Below, in pieces: positions 8,335 to 17,761 of a stretch of 64,000 nucleotides of DNA. The notes under the pieces were generated by a model. The model saw nothing but the letters and a program-made list of their open reading frames with translations, did not search any database and had not been told where the DNA came from. The stretch covers positions 1-64,000 of the forward strand of contig LADS01000008.1 in assembly GCA_000961725.1 (NCBI GenBank). The letters are read 5' to 3'. Numbering within the stretch: position 1 is the first letter of the stretch; each line of letters starts with the position of its first letter. The translations under genes were made by a program, and so were the position numbers. This stretch comes from Desulfobulbaceae bacterium BRH_c16a (GTDB lineage Bacteria; Desulfobacterota; Desulfobulbia; Desulfobulbales; Desulfocapsaceae).

Positions 8335-10488
8335 ATGATTGCTGGAAATGTATTCGTGGAAATAGCCGCTATTTTAGGACTTGCGACGTTGACCGGAATC
8401 ATAGGGCAGAAATTGCGACAACCCTTGATCATCATGTTTTTGGCAACGGGCATTCTGGCCGGGCCCTCGTTTCTTGGCATCATACACAGTTATGAGCAGA
8501 TTGAGCTTCTGGCCCATATCGGCATAGCCCTTTTGTTGTTTATCGTTGGGCTAAAACTCGATCTGAATCTCATTCGAACTACCGGCCCCGTCGCCTTGGC
8601 GACCGGCCTCGGACAGATCGTCTTTACGTCACTTATCGGCTTTGTCATTGCCATTGCCATGGATATGTCATATCTCAGTGCGGCTTATGTTTCGGTTGCG
8701 CTTACATTTTCAAGTACGATTATCATCGTAAAGCTCCTGTCCGACAAAAAGGAAATTGACTCTCTTCATGGCCAGATTGCTCTTGGCTTTCTGATCGTTC
8801 AGGATATCGCCGCCATTCTGGCACTGGTCGGCCTGACGACATTGGGGGCATCTGTTACCGGAGAGGATTCGGGCTATCTCTCGCTTCTGATGATCGGGGC
8901 AAAGGGGTTGGGACTGTTGGGCGCGGTTGCCCTGCTGATGAAATATGTCATTCCCTATCTGACCCAGCGTCTCTCGAATTCGCTGGAACTGTTGACTCTC
9001 TTCGCAATCGCATGGGCGGTCCTGCTCGGGGCGAGTAGTGAACTATTGGGATTCAGCAGGGAGGTCGGCGCATTTCTGGCCGGTGTCTCACTGGCGTCCA
9101 CTGCCTTCAGGGATTCGATTGGCGCGCGGCTCACAAGCCTTCGGGATTTTCTCCTGCTGTTTTTCTTCATCGATCTTGGCGCACGATTGGATTGGTCCAT
9201 GGTGGGCTCGCAATTGGGCGCATCGCTTGTTTTTTCCATCTTTGTGCTCGTCGGCAACCCGCTCATTGTTCTGATGATCATGGGGGGTATGGGATATCGC
9301 CGTCGCACCGGTTTTCTCGCCGGTCTCACGGTGGCCCAAATCAGCGAGTTTTCGCTTATTGTGGCGGCCTTGGGGCTGAGTATCGGCCACATTACCGAAG
9401 AAACGATGGGGCTGATCACCCTCGTGGGGGTGGTGACCATATTCCTGTCCACCTACATGATCCTCTATTCCTACCCGCTTTATCGTGTTCTATCCTCCCC
9501 ATTGAAAATTTTCGAAAGACGCAATCCTTACCGGGAGGCGGACATAGACACGTTCGCGGAAACGGGAGCAGTCGACGTCATTTTAATGGGATTGGGTAAT
9601 TATGGCAGCGGACTGATGGAACACCTTCTCCGGCGAAAAAATGCCATAGTGGGGATCGACTTCGACCCCGGTGCTTTGGATATGTGGCGCAAGAAAGGCG
9701 TGCCTGTTCTTTACGGGGATATGGCTGACCCGGAGATGCATGAGCATTTGCCGTTAAAAAAGGCGCAATGGGTTATCAGTGCCGTTCGTTCCAAAGAGAT
9801 GAATCTGGCACTTATTCATAACCTCAAGAAGGATGGTTATACTGGAAAGGTGGCCTTGACGGCGACAAACAGCCAAGAAGCTGCTGAGTTCGAAAAAGCA
9901 GGCGCTAATTTGGTATTTCGGCCTTTCAAGGATGCGACGGAACAAGCGGCCGACGCATTGACTTATGCGATGGACTTCCTTCCGAAAAGTGTAGATTGGC
10001 CTGTCTCATTTCTCGAGTTGCGTATTCGCTCGGATGCTTCGTCCGCTGGACAGACCATACGAGAACTTCCGTTATCGGCTTTGGGAATATCTATTCTGGC
10101 GGCCAGTCGGGGAGGGCGCATCTTTTACGAGCCGACACCGGACTTCAGGATTTTCCCGGCTGACAGGCTACTCCTTATGGGACATCCAGCTGGCTTAAAA
10201 GATGCTGAAACCATACTGAATCACCTTGAGGCGCGGAGAGACGCAGAAGACACAGACCGCTTTGAAATCGCCGAAATCAAGGTGTCGGAGGATTCGGACT
10301 TTTCAGGCAAGTCTTTGGCTGAGCTTCATTTTCGACAAAAGTTCGGGGCGACCTTGGTCGGCATTCGCAGAGGGCAGAATCAGATCACGACGATCAACCC
10401 TGCGGAGCGCTTGCAGGGAGGGGATTGTCTGATCGTTATCGGCAAGTCGAGCACTATCAAAGAGCTTAAGAGCCTGGCCCCTGTTTAG
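8335..10488 (+). CDS. KefB-type K+/H+ antiporter with RCK domains, copy 1
   Basis: A 717-residue CPA2-family antiporter. About twelve membrane segments fill residues 1-385, starting with FVEIAAILGLATLTGIIGQKL and including the IALLLFIVGLKL and REVGAFLAGVSLA blocks typical of Kef/KefB proteins. An NAD-binding TrkA-N domain follows (DVILMGLGNYGSGLMEHLL near 415), then two TrkA-C domains (about 545-630 and 640-717). The second TrkA-C makes it longer than E. coli KefB (601). It would exchange K+ for H+ under ligand control. The start is preceded by AAGGAG. The twin at 15417-17570 differs by about 21 residues by eye. A usp gene follows 32 bases downstream. Confidence 0.92.
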   Translation: MIAGNVFVEIAAILGLATLTGIIGQKLRQPLIIMFLATGILAGPSFLGIIHSYEQIELLAHIGIALLLFIVGLKLDLNLIRTTGPVALATGLGQIVFTSLIGFVIAIAMDMSYLSAAYVSVALTFSSTIIIVKLLSDKKEIDSLHGQIALGFLIVQDIAAILALVGLTTLGASVTGEDSGYLSLLMIGAKGLGLLGAVALLMKYVIPYLTQRLSNSLELLTLFAIAWAVLLGASSELLGFSREVGAFLAGVSLASTAFRDSIGARLTSLRDFLLLFFFIDLGARLDWSMVGSQLGASLVFSIFVLVGNPLIVLMIMGGMGYRRRTGFLAGLTVAQISEFSLIVAALGLSIGHITEETMGLITLVGVVTIFLSTYMILYSYPLYRVLSSPLKIFERRNPYREADIDTFAETGAVDVILMGLGNYGSGLMEHLLRRKNAIVGIDFDPGALDMWRKKGVPVLYGDMADPEMHEHLPLKKAQWVISAVRSKEMNLALIHNLKKDGYTGKVALTATNSQEAAEFEKAGANLVFRPFKDATEQAADALTYAMDFLPKSVDWPVSFLELRIRSDASSAGQTIRELPLSALGISILAASRGGRIFYEPTPDFRIFPADRLLLMGHPAGLKDAETILNHLEARRDAEDTDRFEIAEIKVSEDSDFSGKSLAELHFRQKFGATLVGIRRGQNQITTINPAERLQGGDCLIVIGKSSTIKELKSLAPV

Positions 10489-10520
10489 CGGCTCGAATGT
10501 CTCTCATTGGAGGGGAATCC

Positions 10521-11495
10521 ATGAAACGTTTCAAAAACATACTCTACGTGAACGAACCAACCACAGACCAGGAATCGACGATTGCGCGAGCTGTCTCGCT
10601 GGCGGTAAACAATCAGGCCGACCTGACAATTGTTGATGTAATCCCGACTCAGGTCGTCACGGCGGGTATCGGCCTGCCGCCGGGAGGACCGGTTTCCAAC
10701 GAGCTGAGAGCCGCCGTGGAATCCGATCATCGCAAGGCGATGGAATCCATGGTTCAACCCTTCAAAGAACGTTTGCAAATCAGGCTGGAAGTATTGGTTG
10801 GAAAGACGTACCTTGAGGCGATTCGAGCCGTATTGAAAAATGGGTATGATCTGCTCATCAAACCAGCGGAACATCCGACTTGGATGAATAGGTTGTTCGG
10901 CAGTGACGACCTGCATCTTCTCCGGAAATGTCCCTGCCCGGTCTGGCTCATGAAGCCACCGGAGAAATCAAATTACAGCAGCATCTTGGCGGCTGTCGAT
11001 TTCGAGCTGTTGCCCCCCATACCTTCAGAACATGATCTCAACCGTGAAATTCTGGAACTGGCCGCCTCACTGGCGCTTTCCGATTTTGCATCCCTGCACA
11101 TTGTTCACGCCTGGGAAGCCCTTGCTGAAAAATCCATGTTGTCACGGGGCGGCATGTCATCGGAAGGCTTGACCAATTACGTTGAAAGAGATCTTGAGCG
11201 CCACAGGCAGGAACTTTACGGACTGGCCGCGAAATTGCGCAAATGGATCGGCAAGGAGGCTTATGACTCCTTTTCGCCTTCCTTTCACCTGCCCGAAGGA
11301 CCGGCAAAAAAAGTAATTGTACCATTAGCGACGCAATTGCGGGCGGATCTTGTCGTCATGGGGACAGTCGCTCGTACGGGAATATCAGGAGTGATCATCG
11401 GTAATACCGCCGAGACCATTCTCGATCAGCTTACGTGTTCCGTTCTTGCCATAAAGCCTCCTGGTTTTAAGACGCCGGTGAAATTTGATGAATGA
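10521..11495 (+). CDS. tandem-domain universal stress protein (UspE-like)
   Basis: A 324-residue cytoplasmic protein with two Usp folds. Domain 1 is about 1-150 (KNILYVNEPTTDQESTIARA through CPCPVWLMKPP). Domain 2 is about 155-320, with the ATP-binding signature DLVVMGTVARTGISGVIIGNTAE near 281 (G-2x-G-9x-G-S/T type) and ending SVLAIKPPGF. The frame extends to 10497, but GGAGGGG just before ATG 10521 fixes the start. It follows the antiporter gene at short spacing, so both are probably cotranscribed; Usp domains are known to regulate or accompany ion transporters. A strong terminator lies at 11561-11590. Full-length and partial relatives occur at 14528, 17762 and 18797. Confidence 0.9.
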   Translation: MKRFKNILYVNEPTTDQESTIARAVSLAVNNQADLTIVDVIPTQVVTAGIGLPPGGPVSNELRAAVESDHRKAMESMVQPFKERLQIRLEVLVGKTYLEAIRAVLKNGYDLLIKPAEHPTWMNRLFGSDDLHLLRKCPCPVWLMKPPEKSNYSSILAAVDFELLPPIPSEHDLNREILELAASLALSDFASLHIVHAWEALAEKSMLSRGGMSSEGLTNYVERDLERHRQELYGLAAKLRKWIGKEAYDSFSPSFHLPEGPAKKVIVPLATQLRADLVVMGTVARTGISGVIIGNTAETILDQLTCSVLAIKPPGFKTPVKFDE

Positions 11496-11560
11496 TGCTT
11501 TTTGTGTAGTTCTATTATGGCTAACATAAAGTCAGAATGATCACATAATCGGATAGGCTG

Positions 11561-11590
11561 AACCAACATCTTGAGAGATGTTGGTTTTCA
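11561..11590 (+). terminator. rho-independent terminator after the first antiporter-usp unit
   Basis: AACCAACATCT (11561-11571), a TGAG loop and AGATGTTGGTT (11576-11586) form a perfect 11-bp stem followed by a short T run. It lies 66 bases after the usp stop. Confidence 0.75.
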
Positions 11591-11764
11591 TCAGTGGAAG
11601 CCTGCGTACCTTTTTGCCTTTACCGATGAGGGTAAGCACTGTCGGATTTCCAGTACAACATCCTGCACACTGAGATTGGCTCACTCCTGCACTCTGCATC
11701 CAGTATCATAAAGAACGCTTAACTATAGCGACCCGCCCCTTCATAGAATGTGAAGATTGCCCGG

Positions 11765-11812
11765 TTGACACATTGTGGTACATCATTTAGTATTTGAACA
11801 AATGATCACATA
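11765..11812 (+). promoter_or_regulatory. cad promoter with ArsR/SmtB-type operator
   Basis: TTGACA (11765-11770), a 17-bp spacer and TAGTAT (11788-11793) make a good sigma-70 promoter. Overlapping the -10 and start region are TATTTGAACA (11791-11800) and TGATCACATA (11803-11812), which match as inverted half-sites at 8 of 10 positions around a 2-bp centre. That is the expected form of an ArsR/SmtB-family operator: apo-repressor would block RNA polymerase and metal would release it. Confidence 0.7.
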
Positions 11813-11825
11813 TGATAGGTGTGAT

Positions 11826-12203
11826 ATGGAACAACAGGATTACGATACAAGCGTTTGCGAGCAGTTATGCGAACCTTTCCGGCATGTTTGCTTGGCAAGA
11901 GCAGAAATGCTTGTCGACGAAGATGCTCACTCAATTGCCGAAACATTCAAAATTCTTGGTGATCCGACGAGGGTGAAGATTCTGCACACACTCTCCAAAA
12001 GGGAGCTCTGCGTGTGCGATATTTCCGCCGTCATCGCCATAGGACAATCTGCGGTGTCCCATCAGCTTCGTCTGCTGCGTGGGGCGCGGCTCGTCAAACA
12101 TCGCAAAGAAGTGAAAATGGTTTGGTATTCACTTGACGATGAACATATCTCCCTGCTTCTGGCACAGGGGATTGAACATGTTAAGCATGGGAAAAGAGAA
12201 TGA
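11826..12203 (+). CDS. cadC: CadC/ArsR-family metal-sensing repressor
   Basis: A 125-residue winged-helix repressor. The N-terminus has cysteines (VCEQLCEPFRHVC) that fit the CadC site-1 ligands. The helix-turn-helix begins with the ELCVCDISAV motif, in which two cysteines can bind Cd/Pb/Zn, and continues through GQSAVSHQLRLLRGARLVKHRKEVKMVWYSL. A C-terminal DDEHISLLLAQGIEH helix could supply the second dimer-interface metal site. The frame is open from 11775, but that region is promoter and operator DNA. ATG 11826 with AGGTG upstream is preferred. Its stop overlaps the ATPase start by 4 bases (ATGA), so repressor and pump are one operon. Confidence 0.9.
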   Translation: MEQQDYDTSVCEQLCEPFRHVCLARAEMLVDEDAHSIAETFKILGDPTRVKILHTLSKRELCVCDISAVIAIGQSAVSHQLRLLRGARLVKHRKEVKMVWYSLDDEHISLLLAQGIEHVKHGKRE

Positions 12204-14500
12204 AATTGGATTATTACACTCGGATCGAAAACGGAACGGGAAGATCGCCCTGCCAGGAAGCATGTTGTTGCGTCGGTGCAGATGCAGAGAACGCGCGAGC
12301 ACATTGCGGCGGTCAAACTACGGCTGCTATTGGCGGTATTGTCAATAAGATTGAGGAAGGATTCCATAAGACGGTTTTTAGCATCTCCGGTATGGACTGT
12401 GGTGATTGCGCAGCAAAATTGGAAAAAAGAATCGCAAACATACCGGGTGTGAAATCTGCGATCTTTAACTTTGGTGCGGGCAAATTGATGGTCGAGCATG
12501 CCATTGCCGATTCTGCCATCGTGAAAGTGGTGAAACAAGCCGGTTATGGAGCAATCAAGGAGAATAAGACTGCTCGTCAGCCGCTGGCGGAAACCCACTG
12601 GTGGAAAAATGTCCGGACCCTGGCTACCGTCTCATCCGGTGTAACGATGACGATCGCCACTGTCTTAGATTGGCTGGGGATAGCAGAGGGCTTTGTAGTT
12701 TGGCTCTATGCACTCACTGCCATTGTCGGTGGTTTCCACGCAGCAAAAAGTGGTCTGTACGGCCTCCGTTCCCTATCGCTCGACATGAATTTTCTGATGA
12801 CTGCCGCCATAGTCGGTGCAGCGGTCATAGGTGAATGGAGCGAGGGCGCCGCGGTGGCCGTTCTCTTTTCTTTTGGCAATACCTTGCAGACCTACACCAT
12901 GGATAAAACCCGCAAGTCCATCCGGTCGTTGATGGAACTCGCGCCACCTGAGGCATTAGTGCGGAGGGGCAAAGAGGAGGTGCGTCTGCACGTCGAGGAC
13001 ATCGTGGTGGGCGATATCGTCATTGTCAAGCCCGGTGATCGAATCGCCATGGATGGAATTGTCCATAGTGGTGTATCGGCAGTCAATCAAGCCACTATTA
13101 CGGGCGAATCGATTCCTGTGGAGAAAACGGCGGGCGATATGGTGTATGCCGGTACAGTGAACGAACACGGAGCGCTTGAGATCACCGTAACGAAGACTGC
13201 AGAGAATTCGACCCTGGCCAAGATCTCGCATCTCGTGGAGGAAGCACAGGCACAGAAGGCTCCCTCGCAGCAGTTTGTCGATGTATTTGCAAAGTACTAT
13301 ACACCTCTTGTGCTTGTGGCTGCAGCTGGAGTCATGGTCCTGCCGTGGCTGGTATTTCAACAACCTTTTGCCCCGTGGTTTTATAATGGTTTGGTGTTGC
13401 TTGTTATTTCTTGTCCCTGCGCACTGGTCATTTCAACCCCGGTATCCATCGTCTCCGCTATCGGCAATGCTTCCCGGCAAGGCGTTCTCATTAAGGGGGG
13501 CGCGTATCTGGAGGAGATGGGCTCAATCAAGGCTATCGCCTTCGACAAAACCGGAACCTTAACTCAAGGCCGACCGGTGGTGACGGATATTGTGGTCACT
13601 AATGGATATTCTGAAAACGATTTTTTAGCAATGGCAGCCGGTATCGAAAAATGGTCCGAGCATCCCCTGGGCCAGGCTATAGTTGCAAGGGCAAAGGGGC
13701 TAAAGCTACAACCGGCGACCCATTTCAAGGCCTTGGTAGGGCGTGGGGCGCAGGCCGTGATCGATGGTCAAACGATGTACATCGGCAATGTCCGATTATT
13801 TGAAGATCTCGACCATGATTTGGCTCCATATGGGGAGGTGTTGGCTGATCTTGAGCAGCAAGGCAAAACGGTCATGTTGCTGGGTACCCAGAATCGCATT
13901 TTCGGCATGATTGCGGTAGCCGATACGTTGCGGAATGAAAGCAGGGAAGCCATAAATGCACTTCATCGAGCGGGCATGAAGCATATCACCATGCTCACGG
14001 GCGATAATGATCGAGTGGCCAGGGCAATTGCCAAGAAACTTAACCTCGACAGTTTTTATAGTGAGCTTCTGCCTGAGGATAAAGTTGCCGCGGTGAAGAA
14101 GATAGCCTGCGATTACGGCAAACTGGTCATGGTCGGTGACGGGGTGAACGATGCCCCTTCACTGGCGGTTGCGACGGTAGGTGTGGCCATGGGGGGTGCG
14201 GGATCGGATGTGGCTCTGGAAACGGCAGATGTGGTGCTCATGACCGATGATCTTGACAAGCTGGCCTATATTATCAAGCTGAGTCATAAGACTGTGACTA
14301 TCATCAAAGAAAATATCGCTTTCGCTATTTCGATTAAGATCATTTTCCTGGTATTGCTTGCTTTCGGTATGGGGAATCTTTGGCTTGCCGTGCTGGCTGA
14401 TATGGGCGCATCTCTTCTGGTAACATTCAACGGCATGCGACTGATGCGCCGTTTGCCGTTTCCTCTTAGGGTATTGCCTTCTCGTTTGGCGGAAAGCTGA
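12200..14500 (+). CDS. cadA: CadA/ZntA-type metal-exporting P1B ATPase
   Basis: A 766-residue P-type ATPase. A Cys/His-rich leader (residues 18-36) comes before an HMA metal-binding domain with GMDCGDC (Cys67, Cys70). Membrane segments follow at about 145-230, then the actuator TGES (301-304), the transmembrane metal site CPC (405-407) that marks the Zn/Cd/Pb group, the phosphorylation motif DKTGTLT (Asp449), the SEHPLG motif (His488) and the hinge MVGDGVNDAPS. It would export soft divalent metals from the cytoplasm. Translation is coupled to the CadC-type repressor. The gene ends 27 bases before a truncated usp gene. Confidence 0.93.
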   Translation: MKLDYYTRIENGTGRSPCQEACCCVGADAENARAHCGGQTTAAIGGIVNKIEEGFHKTVFSISGMDCGDCAAKLEKRIANIPGVKSAIFNFGAGKLMVEHAIADSAIVKVVKQAGYGAIKENKTARQPLAETHWWKNVRTLATVSSGVTMTIATVLDWLGIAEGFVVWLYALTAIVGGFHAAKSGLYGLRSLSLDMNFLMTAAIVGAAVIGEWSEGAAVAVLFSFGNTLQTYTMDKTRKSIRSLMELAPPEALVRRGKEEVRLHVEDIVVGDIVIVKPGDRIAMDGIVHSGVSAVNQATITGESIPVEKTAGDMVYAGTVNEHGALEITVTKTAENSTLAKISHLVEEAQAQKAPSQQFVDVFAKYYTPLVLVAAAGVMVLPWLVFQQPFAPWFYNGLVLLVISCPCALVISTPVSIVSAIGNASRQGVLIKGGAYLEEMGSIKAIAFDKTGTLTQGRPVVTDIVVTNGYSENDFLAMAAGIEKWSEHPLGQAIVARAKGLKLQPATHFKALVGRGAQAVIDGQTMYIGNVRLFEDLDHDLAPYGEVLADLEQQGKTVMLLGTQNRIFGMIAVADTLRNESREAINALHRAGMKHITMLTGDNDRVARAIAKKLNLDSFYSELLPEDKVAAVKKIACDYGKLVMVGDGVNDAPSLAVATVGVAMGGAGSDVALETADVVLMTDDLDKLAYIIKLSHKTVTIIKENIAFAISIKIIFLVLLAFGMGNLWLAVLADMGASLLVTFNGMRLMRRLPFPLRVLPSRLAES

Positions 14501-14527
14501 ATCCCTGAATCCGCTGCGTCAAGAGCT

Positions 14528-15058
14528 ATGTGGACCATGGACCACAAGAGAGTGGCTGCGGTCGATCTCGACCTCTTTCACCCGGCGGAGGAACAGGAGC
14601 TGAACATGAAAATTCTCGAGCTCTCCAGTGCGCTCGCCCTGTCGGAGTCCGCGTCCCTGCATCTTGTTCACGCCTGGGGAGCCTTCGCCGAGGGAGCCCT
14701 CCTGGCACGGAGCGAAAGTATGGTGGACGCTGCGACCACCCATATCGAACAGGAATACATGTCCCGCCAGCAACAGCTCTTCGGACTCGGCGAAAGATTG
14801 CGCCACGGCATGGGAGCCGAGGCCTACAATCGCCTTCTTCCTCGTTTTCACCTGCTGAAAGGAAGTCCAAAAAAGATTATCCCGGCAACGGCGGAGGAGT
14901 TGGGAGCCGATCTGGTTGTCATGGGGACGGTCGTTCGGACCGGCATAGCCGGGTTGATCATCGGCAATACTGCAGAGACTATTCTCAATCAGCTGACATG
15001 TTCGGTGCTCGCCATCAAACCCACCGGTTTTTCCACTCCAGTAAAACTCACTGAATAA
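14528..15058 (+). CDS. single-domain UspA protein (N-terminally truncated UspE relative)
   Basis: A 176-residue product that aligns only with the second Usp domain of the 324-residue proteins nearby. It starts at the equivalent of ILAAVDFE (here RVAAVDLDLF) and ends SVLAIKPTGFSTPVKLTE. The nucleotide-binding signature DLVVMGTVVRTGIAGLIIGNTAE is intact, so a single domain could still fold and dimerise. There is no good ribosome binding site and the start is uncertain, so it may be a truncated gene rather than a working one. It ends just before a repeat (15070-15193) also found at 18988-19112 beside the matching N-terminal usp fragment. Confidence 0.65.
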   Translation: MWTMDHKRVAAVDLDLFHPAEEQELNMKILELSSALALSESASLHLVHAWGAFAEGALLARSESMVDAATTHIEQEYMSRQQQLFGLGERLRHGMGAEAYNRLLPRFHLLKGSPKKIIPATAEELGADLVVMGTVVRTGIAGLIIGNTAETILNQLTCSVLAIKPTGFSTPVKLTE

Positions 15059-15069
15059 TAGATACCGAT

Positions 15070-15193
15070 CCCCCGCTGTTTCCTCCGCAGGAGTCCATTT
15101 CTTGAGGCTGGGCTTATGGCGGCTCGTATACGAGACTCATCAGGCCGGGTTTCTCCCCCCGGAGAGACAATTAAGCTTCCCACCCTCTGCCAC
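15070..15193. repeat. duplicated 3' end of the NhaP2-type antiporter gene, copy 1
   Basis: About 124 bases closely matching 18988-19112, where the same sequence overlaps the last codons of the antiporter gene on the minus strand. Here it is a detached, frame-disrupted fragment with no antiporter attached. Both copies follow a usp stop codon context (TAATAG), marking them as rearrangement junctions. Confidence 0.7.
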
Positions 15194-15416
15194 GCTCCAT
15201 AAATTGTTTATTTTTCCATTCTAGATATGCAGAAAAGCGAGTATTCAATCATAGTAATTATTTCGATGAGTACATTGCCGGAATTTCCTGAGCGAGCCAG
15301 GCAAAGAGTTTTCTAAGTTTGTCAGTATAGGAAAACATCCAACACTTCATGCGAGTCGGGATGATATACAGATCAACAGAATTACTTGTTATGTGAAGAC
15401 CAAGGAGTTGTAGAAA

Positions 15417-17570
15417 ATGATTGCTGGAAATGTATTCGTGGAAATAGCCGCTATTTTAGGACTTGCGACGTTGACCGGAATCATAGGGCAGAAATTGCGA
15501 CAACCCTTGATCATCATGTTTTTGGCAACGGGCATTCTGGCCGGTCCCTCGTTTCTTGGCATCATACACAGTTATGAGCAGATTGAGCTTCTGGCCCATA
15601 TCGGCATAGCCCTTTTGTTGTTTATCGTTGGGCTAAAACTCGATCTTAATCTCATTCGAACTACCGGCCCCGTCGCCTTGGCGACCGGCCTCGGACAGAT
15701 CGTCTTTACGTCGCTTATCGGTTTTGTCATTGCCATTGCCATGGATATGTCATATCTCAGTGCGGCTTATGTTTCCGTTGCGCTAACATTTTCAAGTACG
15801 ATTATCATCGTAAAGCTCCTGTCCGACAAAAAGGAAATCGACTCTCTTCATGGCCAGATTGCTCTTGGCTTTCTGATCGTTCAGGATATCGCCGCCATTC
15901 TGGCACTGGTCGGCCTGACGACATTGGGGGCATCTGTTACCGGGGAGGATCCGGGATATCTCTCGCTCCTGATGATCGGTGCTAAGGGGTTGGGACTCTT
16001 GGGCGCGGTTGCCCTGCTGATGAAATATGTCATTCCTTACCTGACCCAGCGTCTCTCAAATTCACTGGAACTGTTAACTCTCTTCGCAATCGCATGGGCG
16101 ATCGTTCTCGGAGCGGCGAGTGAACTGTTGGGTTTCAGTAGGGAAGTCGGTGCATTTCTGGCCGGTGTCTCACTGGCGTCCACTGCCTTCAGGGATTCGA
16201 TCGGCGCGCGGCTCACAGGCCTTCGGGATTTTCTCCTGCTGTTTTTCTTCATCGATCTCGGCGCACGATTGGATTGGTCCATGGTGGGCTCGCAATTGGG
16301 CGCATCGCTTGTTTTTTCCATCTTTGTGCTCGTCGGCAACCCGCTCATTGTTCTGATGATCATGGGAGCTATGGGATATCGCCGTCGTACCGGTTTTCTG
16401 GCCGGTCTCACGGTGGCCCAAATCAGCGAGTTTTCGCTTATTGTGGCGGCCTTGGGGCTGAGTATCGGCCACATTACCGAAGAAACGATGGGGCTGATCA
16501 CCCTCGTGGGGGTGGTGACCATATTCCTGTCCACCTACATGATCCTCTATTCCTACCCGCTTTATCGTGTTCTATCCTCTCCTTTGAAAATTTTCGAAAG
16601 GCGCAATCCTCACCGGGAGGCGGACATAGACACCTTCGCGGAAACGGGAGCAGTCGACGTCATTTTAGTAGGATTGGGTAATTATGGCAGCGGGCTGATG
16701 GAACACCTTCTCCGGCGAAAAAATGCCATAGTGGGGATCGACTTCGACCCCGGCGCTTTGGATGTGTGGCGTAAGAAAGGCGTGCCTGTTCTTTACGGGG
16801 ATATGGCGGACCCGGAGATGCATGAGCATTTGCCGTTGAAAAAGGCGCAATGGGTTATCAGCACCGTTCGTTCCAAAGAGATGAATTTGGCACTTATCCA
16901 TAATCTCAGAAAGGATGGCTATACCGGCAAGGTGGCCTTGACGGCGACAAACAGCCAAGAAGCTGCTGAGTTCGAAAAAGTCGGCGTCAATTTGGTGTTT
17001 CGGCCTTTTAAGGATGCTACGGAACAAGCGGCCGACGCCTTAACTTATGCGATGGACTTCCTTCCGAAAAGCGTTGATTGGCCAGTCTCATTTCTCGAGT
17101 TGCGTATTCGTTCGGATGCTTCGGCCGCTGGGCAGACTATACGAGAACTCCCGTTATCGGCTTTGGGAATATCTATTCTGGCGGCCAGTCGGGGAGGGCG
17201 CATCTTTTACGAGCCGACACCGGACTTCAGAATTTTCCCAGCCGACCGGCTACTCCTTATGGGACATCCGGCCGGCTTGAAAGATGCTGAAAACATACTG
17301 AATCACCTCGAAGCTCGGAGCGACGCAGAAGACACAGACCGCTTTGAAATCACCGAAATCAAGGTGTCGGAGGATTCGGATTTTTCAGGCAAGTCCTTGG
17401 CTGAACTTCATTTTCGACAAAAGTTCGGGGTGACCCTGGTCGGCATTCGCAGGGGTCAGGATCAGATCACGACGATCAACCCTGCGGAGCGCTTACAGGG
17501 GGGGGATTGTCTGATAGTTATAGGCAAGTCGAGCACTATCAAAGAGCTCAATAACCTGGCCCCTGTTTAG
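15417..17570 (+). CDS. KefB-type K+/H+ antiporter with RCK domains, copy 2
   Basis: A 717-residue near-twin of the product of 8335-10488: same length, about 97% identical by eye, with changes scattered and mostly conservative. The membrane domain, the TrkA-N motif (GLGNYGSGLMEHLL) and both TrkA-C domains are intact, and most silent differences lie at third positions, so selection has kept both copies working. The 87-base leader and AAGGAG site are duplicated too. Unlike copy 1 it is not followed by a complete co-oriented usp gene, only a remnant of its start at 17653. Tandem copies may raise dosage or allow mixed dimers; that is inference. Confidence 0.92.
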   Translation: MIAGNVFVEIAAILGLATLTGIIGQKLRQPLIIMFLATGILAGPSFLGIIHSYEQIELLAHIGIALLLFIVGLKLDLNLIRTTGPVALATGLGQIVFTSLIGFVIAIAMDMSYLSAAYVSVALTFSSTIIIVKLLSDKKEIDSLHGQIALGFLIVQDIAAILALVGLTTLGASVTGEDPGYLSLLMIGAKGLGLLGAVALLMKYVIPYLTQRLSNSLELLTLFAIAWAIVLGAASELLGFSREVGAFLAGVSLASTAFRDSIGARLTGLRDFLLLFFFIDLGARLDWSMVGSQLGASLVFSIFVLVGNPLIVLMIMGAMGYRRRTGFLAGLTVAQISEFSLIVAALGLSIGHITEETMGLITLVGVVTIFLSTYMILYSYPLYRVLSSPLKIFERRNPHREADIDTFAETGAVDVILVGLGNYGSGLMEHLLRRKNAIVGIDFDPGALDVWRKKGVPVLYGDMADPEMHEHLPLKKAQWVISTVRSKEMNLALIHNLRKDGYTGKVALTATNSQEAAEFEKVGVNLVFRPFKDATEQAADALTYAMDFLPKSVDWPVSFLELRIRSDASAAGQTIRELPLSALGISILAASRGGRIFYEPTPDFRIFPADRLLLMGHPAGLKDAENILNHLEARSDAEDTDRFEITEIKVSEDSDFSGKSLAELHFRQKFGVTLVGIRRGQDQITTINPAERLQGGDCLIVIGKSSTIKELNNLAPV

Positions 17571-17652
17571 AAATTCGTTTCTTGTTTTTATTAACGAATT
17601 TCGTGAAGGTACTTATACCCCCTTGTGGGGTGTTAGTGACACGAATAACTCT

Positions 17653-17672
17653 CGTTTCAAAAACATACTCTA
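17653..17672 (+). pseudogene. remnant of a usp 5' end after antiporter copy 2
   Basis: CGTTTCAAAAACATACTCTA is identical to 10527-10546, codons 3-9 of the usp gene that follows antiporter copy 1, and lies at the equivalent place after copy 2. The rest of that usp gene is gone, so a deletion followed the duplication. Confidence 0.6.
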
Positions 17673-17730
17673 TCAGGCCCGATATCCAACGCGCTGCGAT
17701 TCCCGGACCAGGCTTTTCCCAAGAGCTACC

Positions 17731-17760
17731 GAGCCGTAGCCGGGCTCTGTTTTGTTTATT
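17731..17760 (+). terminator. probable terminator between convergent genes
   Basis: GAGCC (17731-17735) pairs with GGCTC (17743-17747), followed by a T-rich tract (TGTTTTGTTTATTTTTAT). It would end transcription of antiporter copy 2 before the convergent usp gene. Confidence 0.55.
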
Positions 17761-17761
17761 T

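Noticed and set aside
8955..9452. Long minus-strand frames inside both antiporter genes
   Set aside because: They are Arg/Ser/Pro-rich antisense shadows repeated in both copies because the sense gene is duplicated; no motif.
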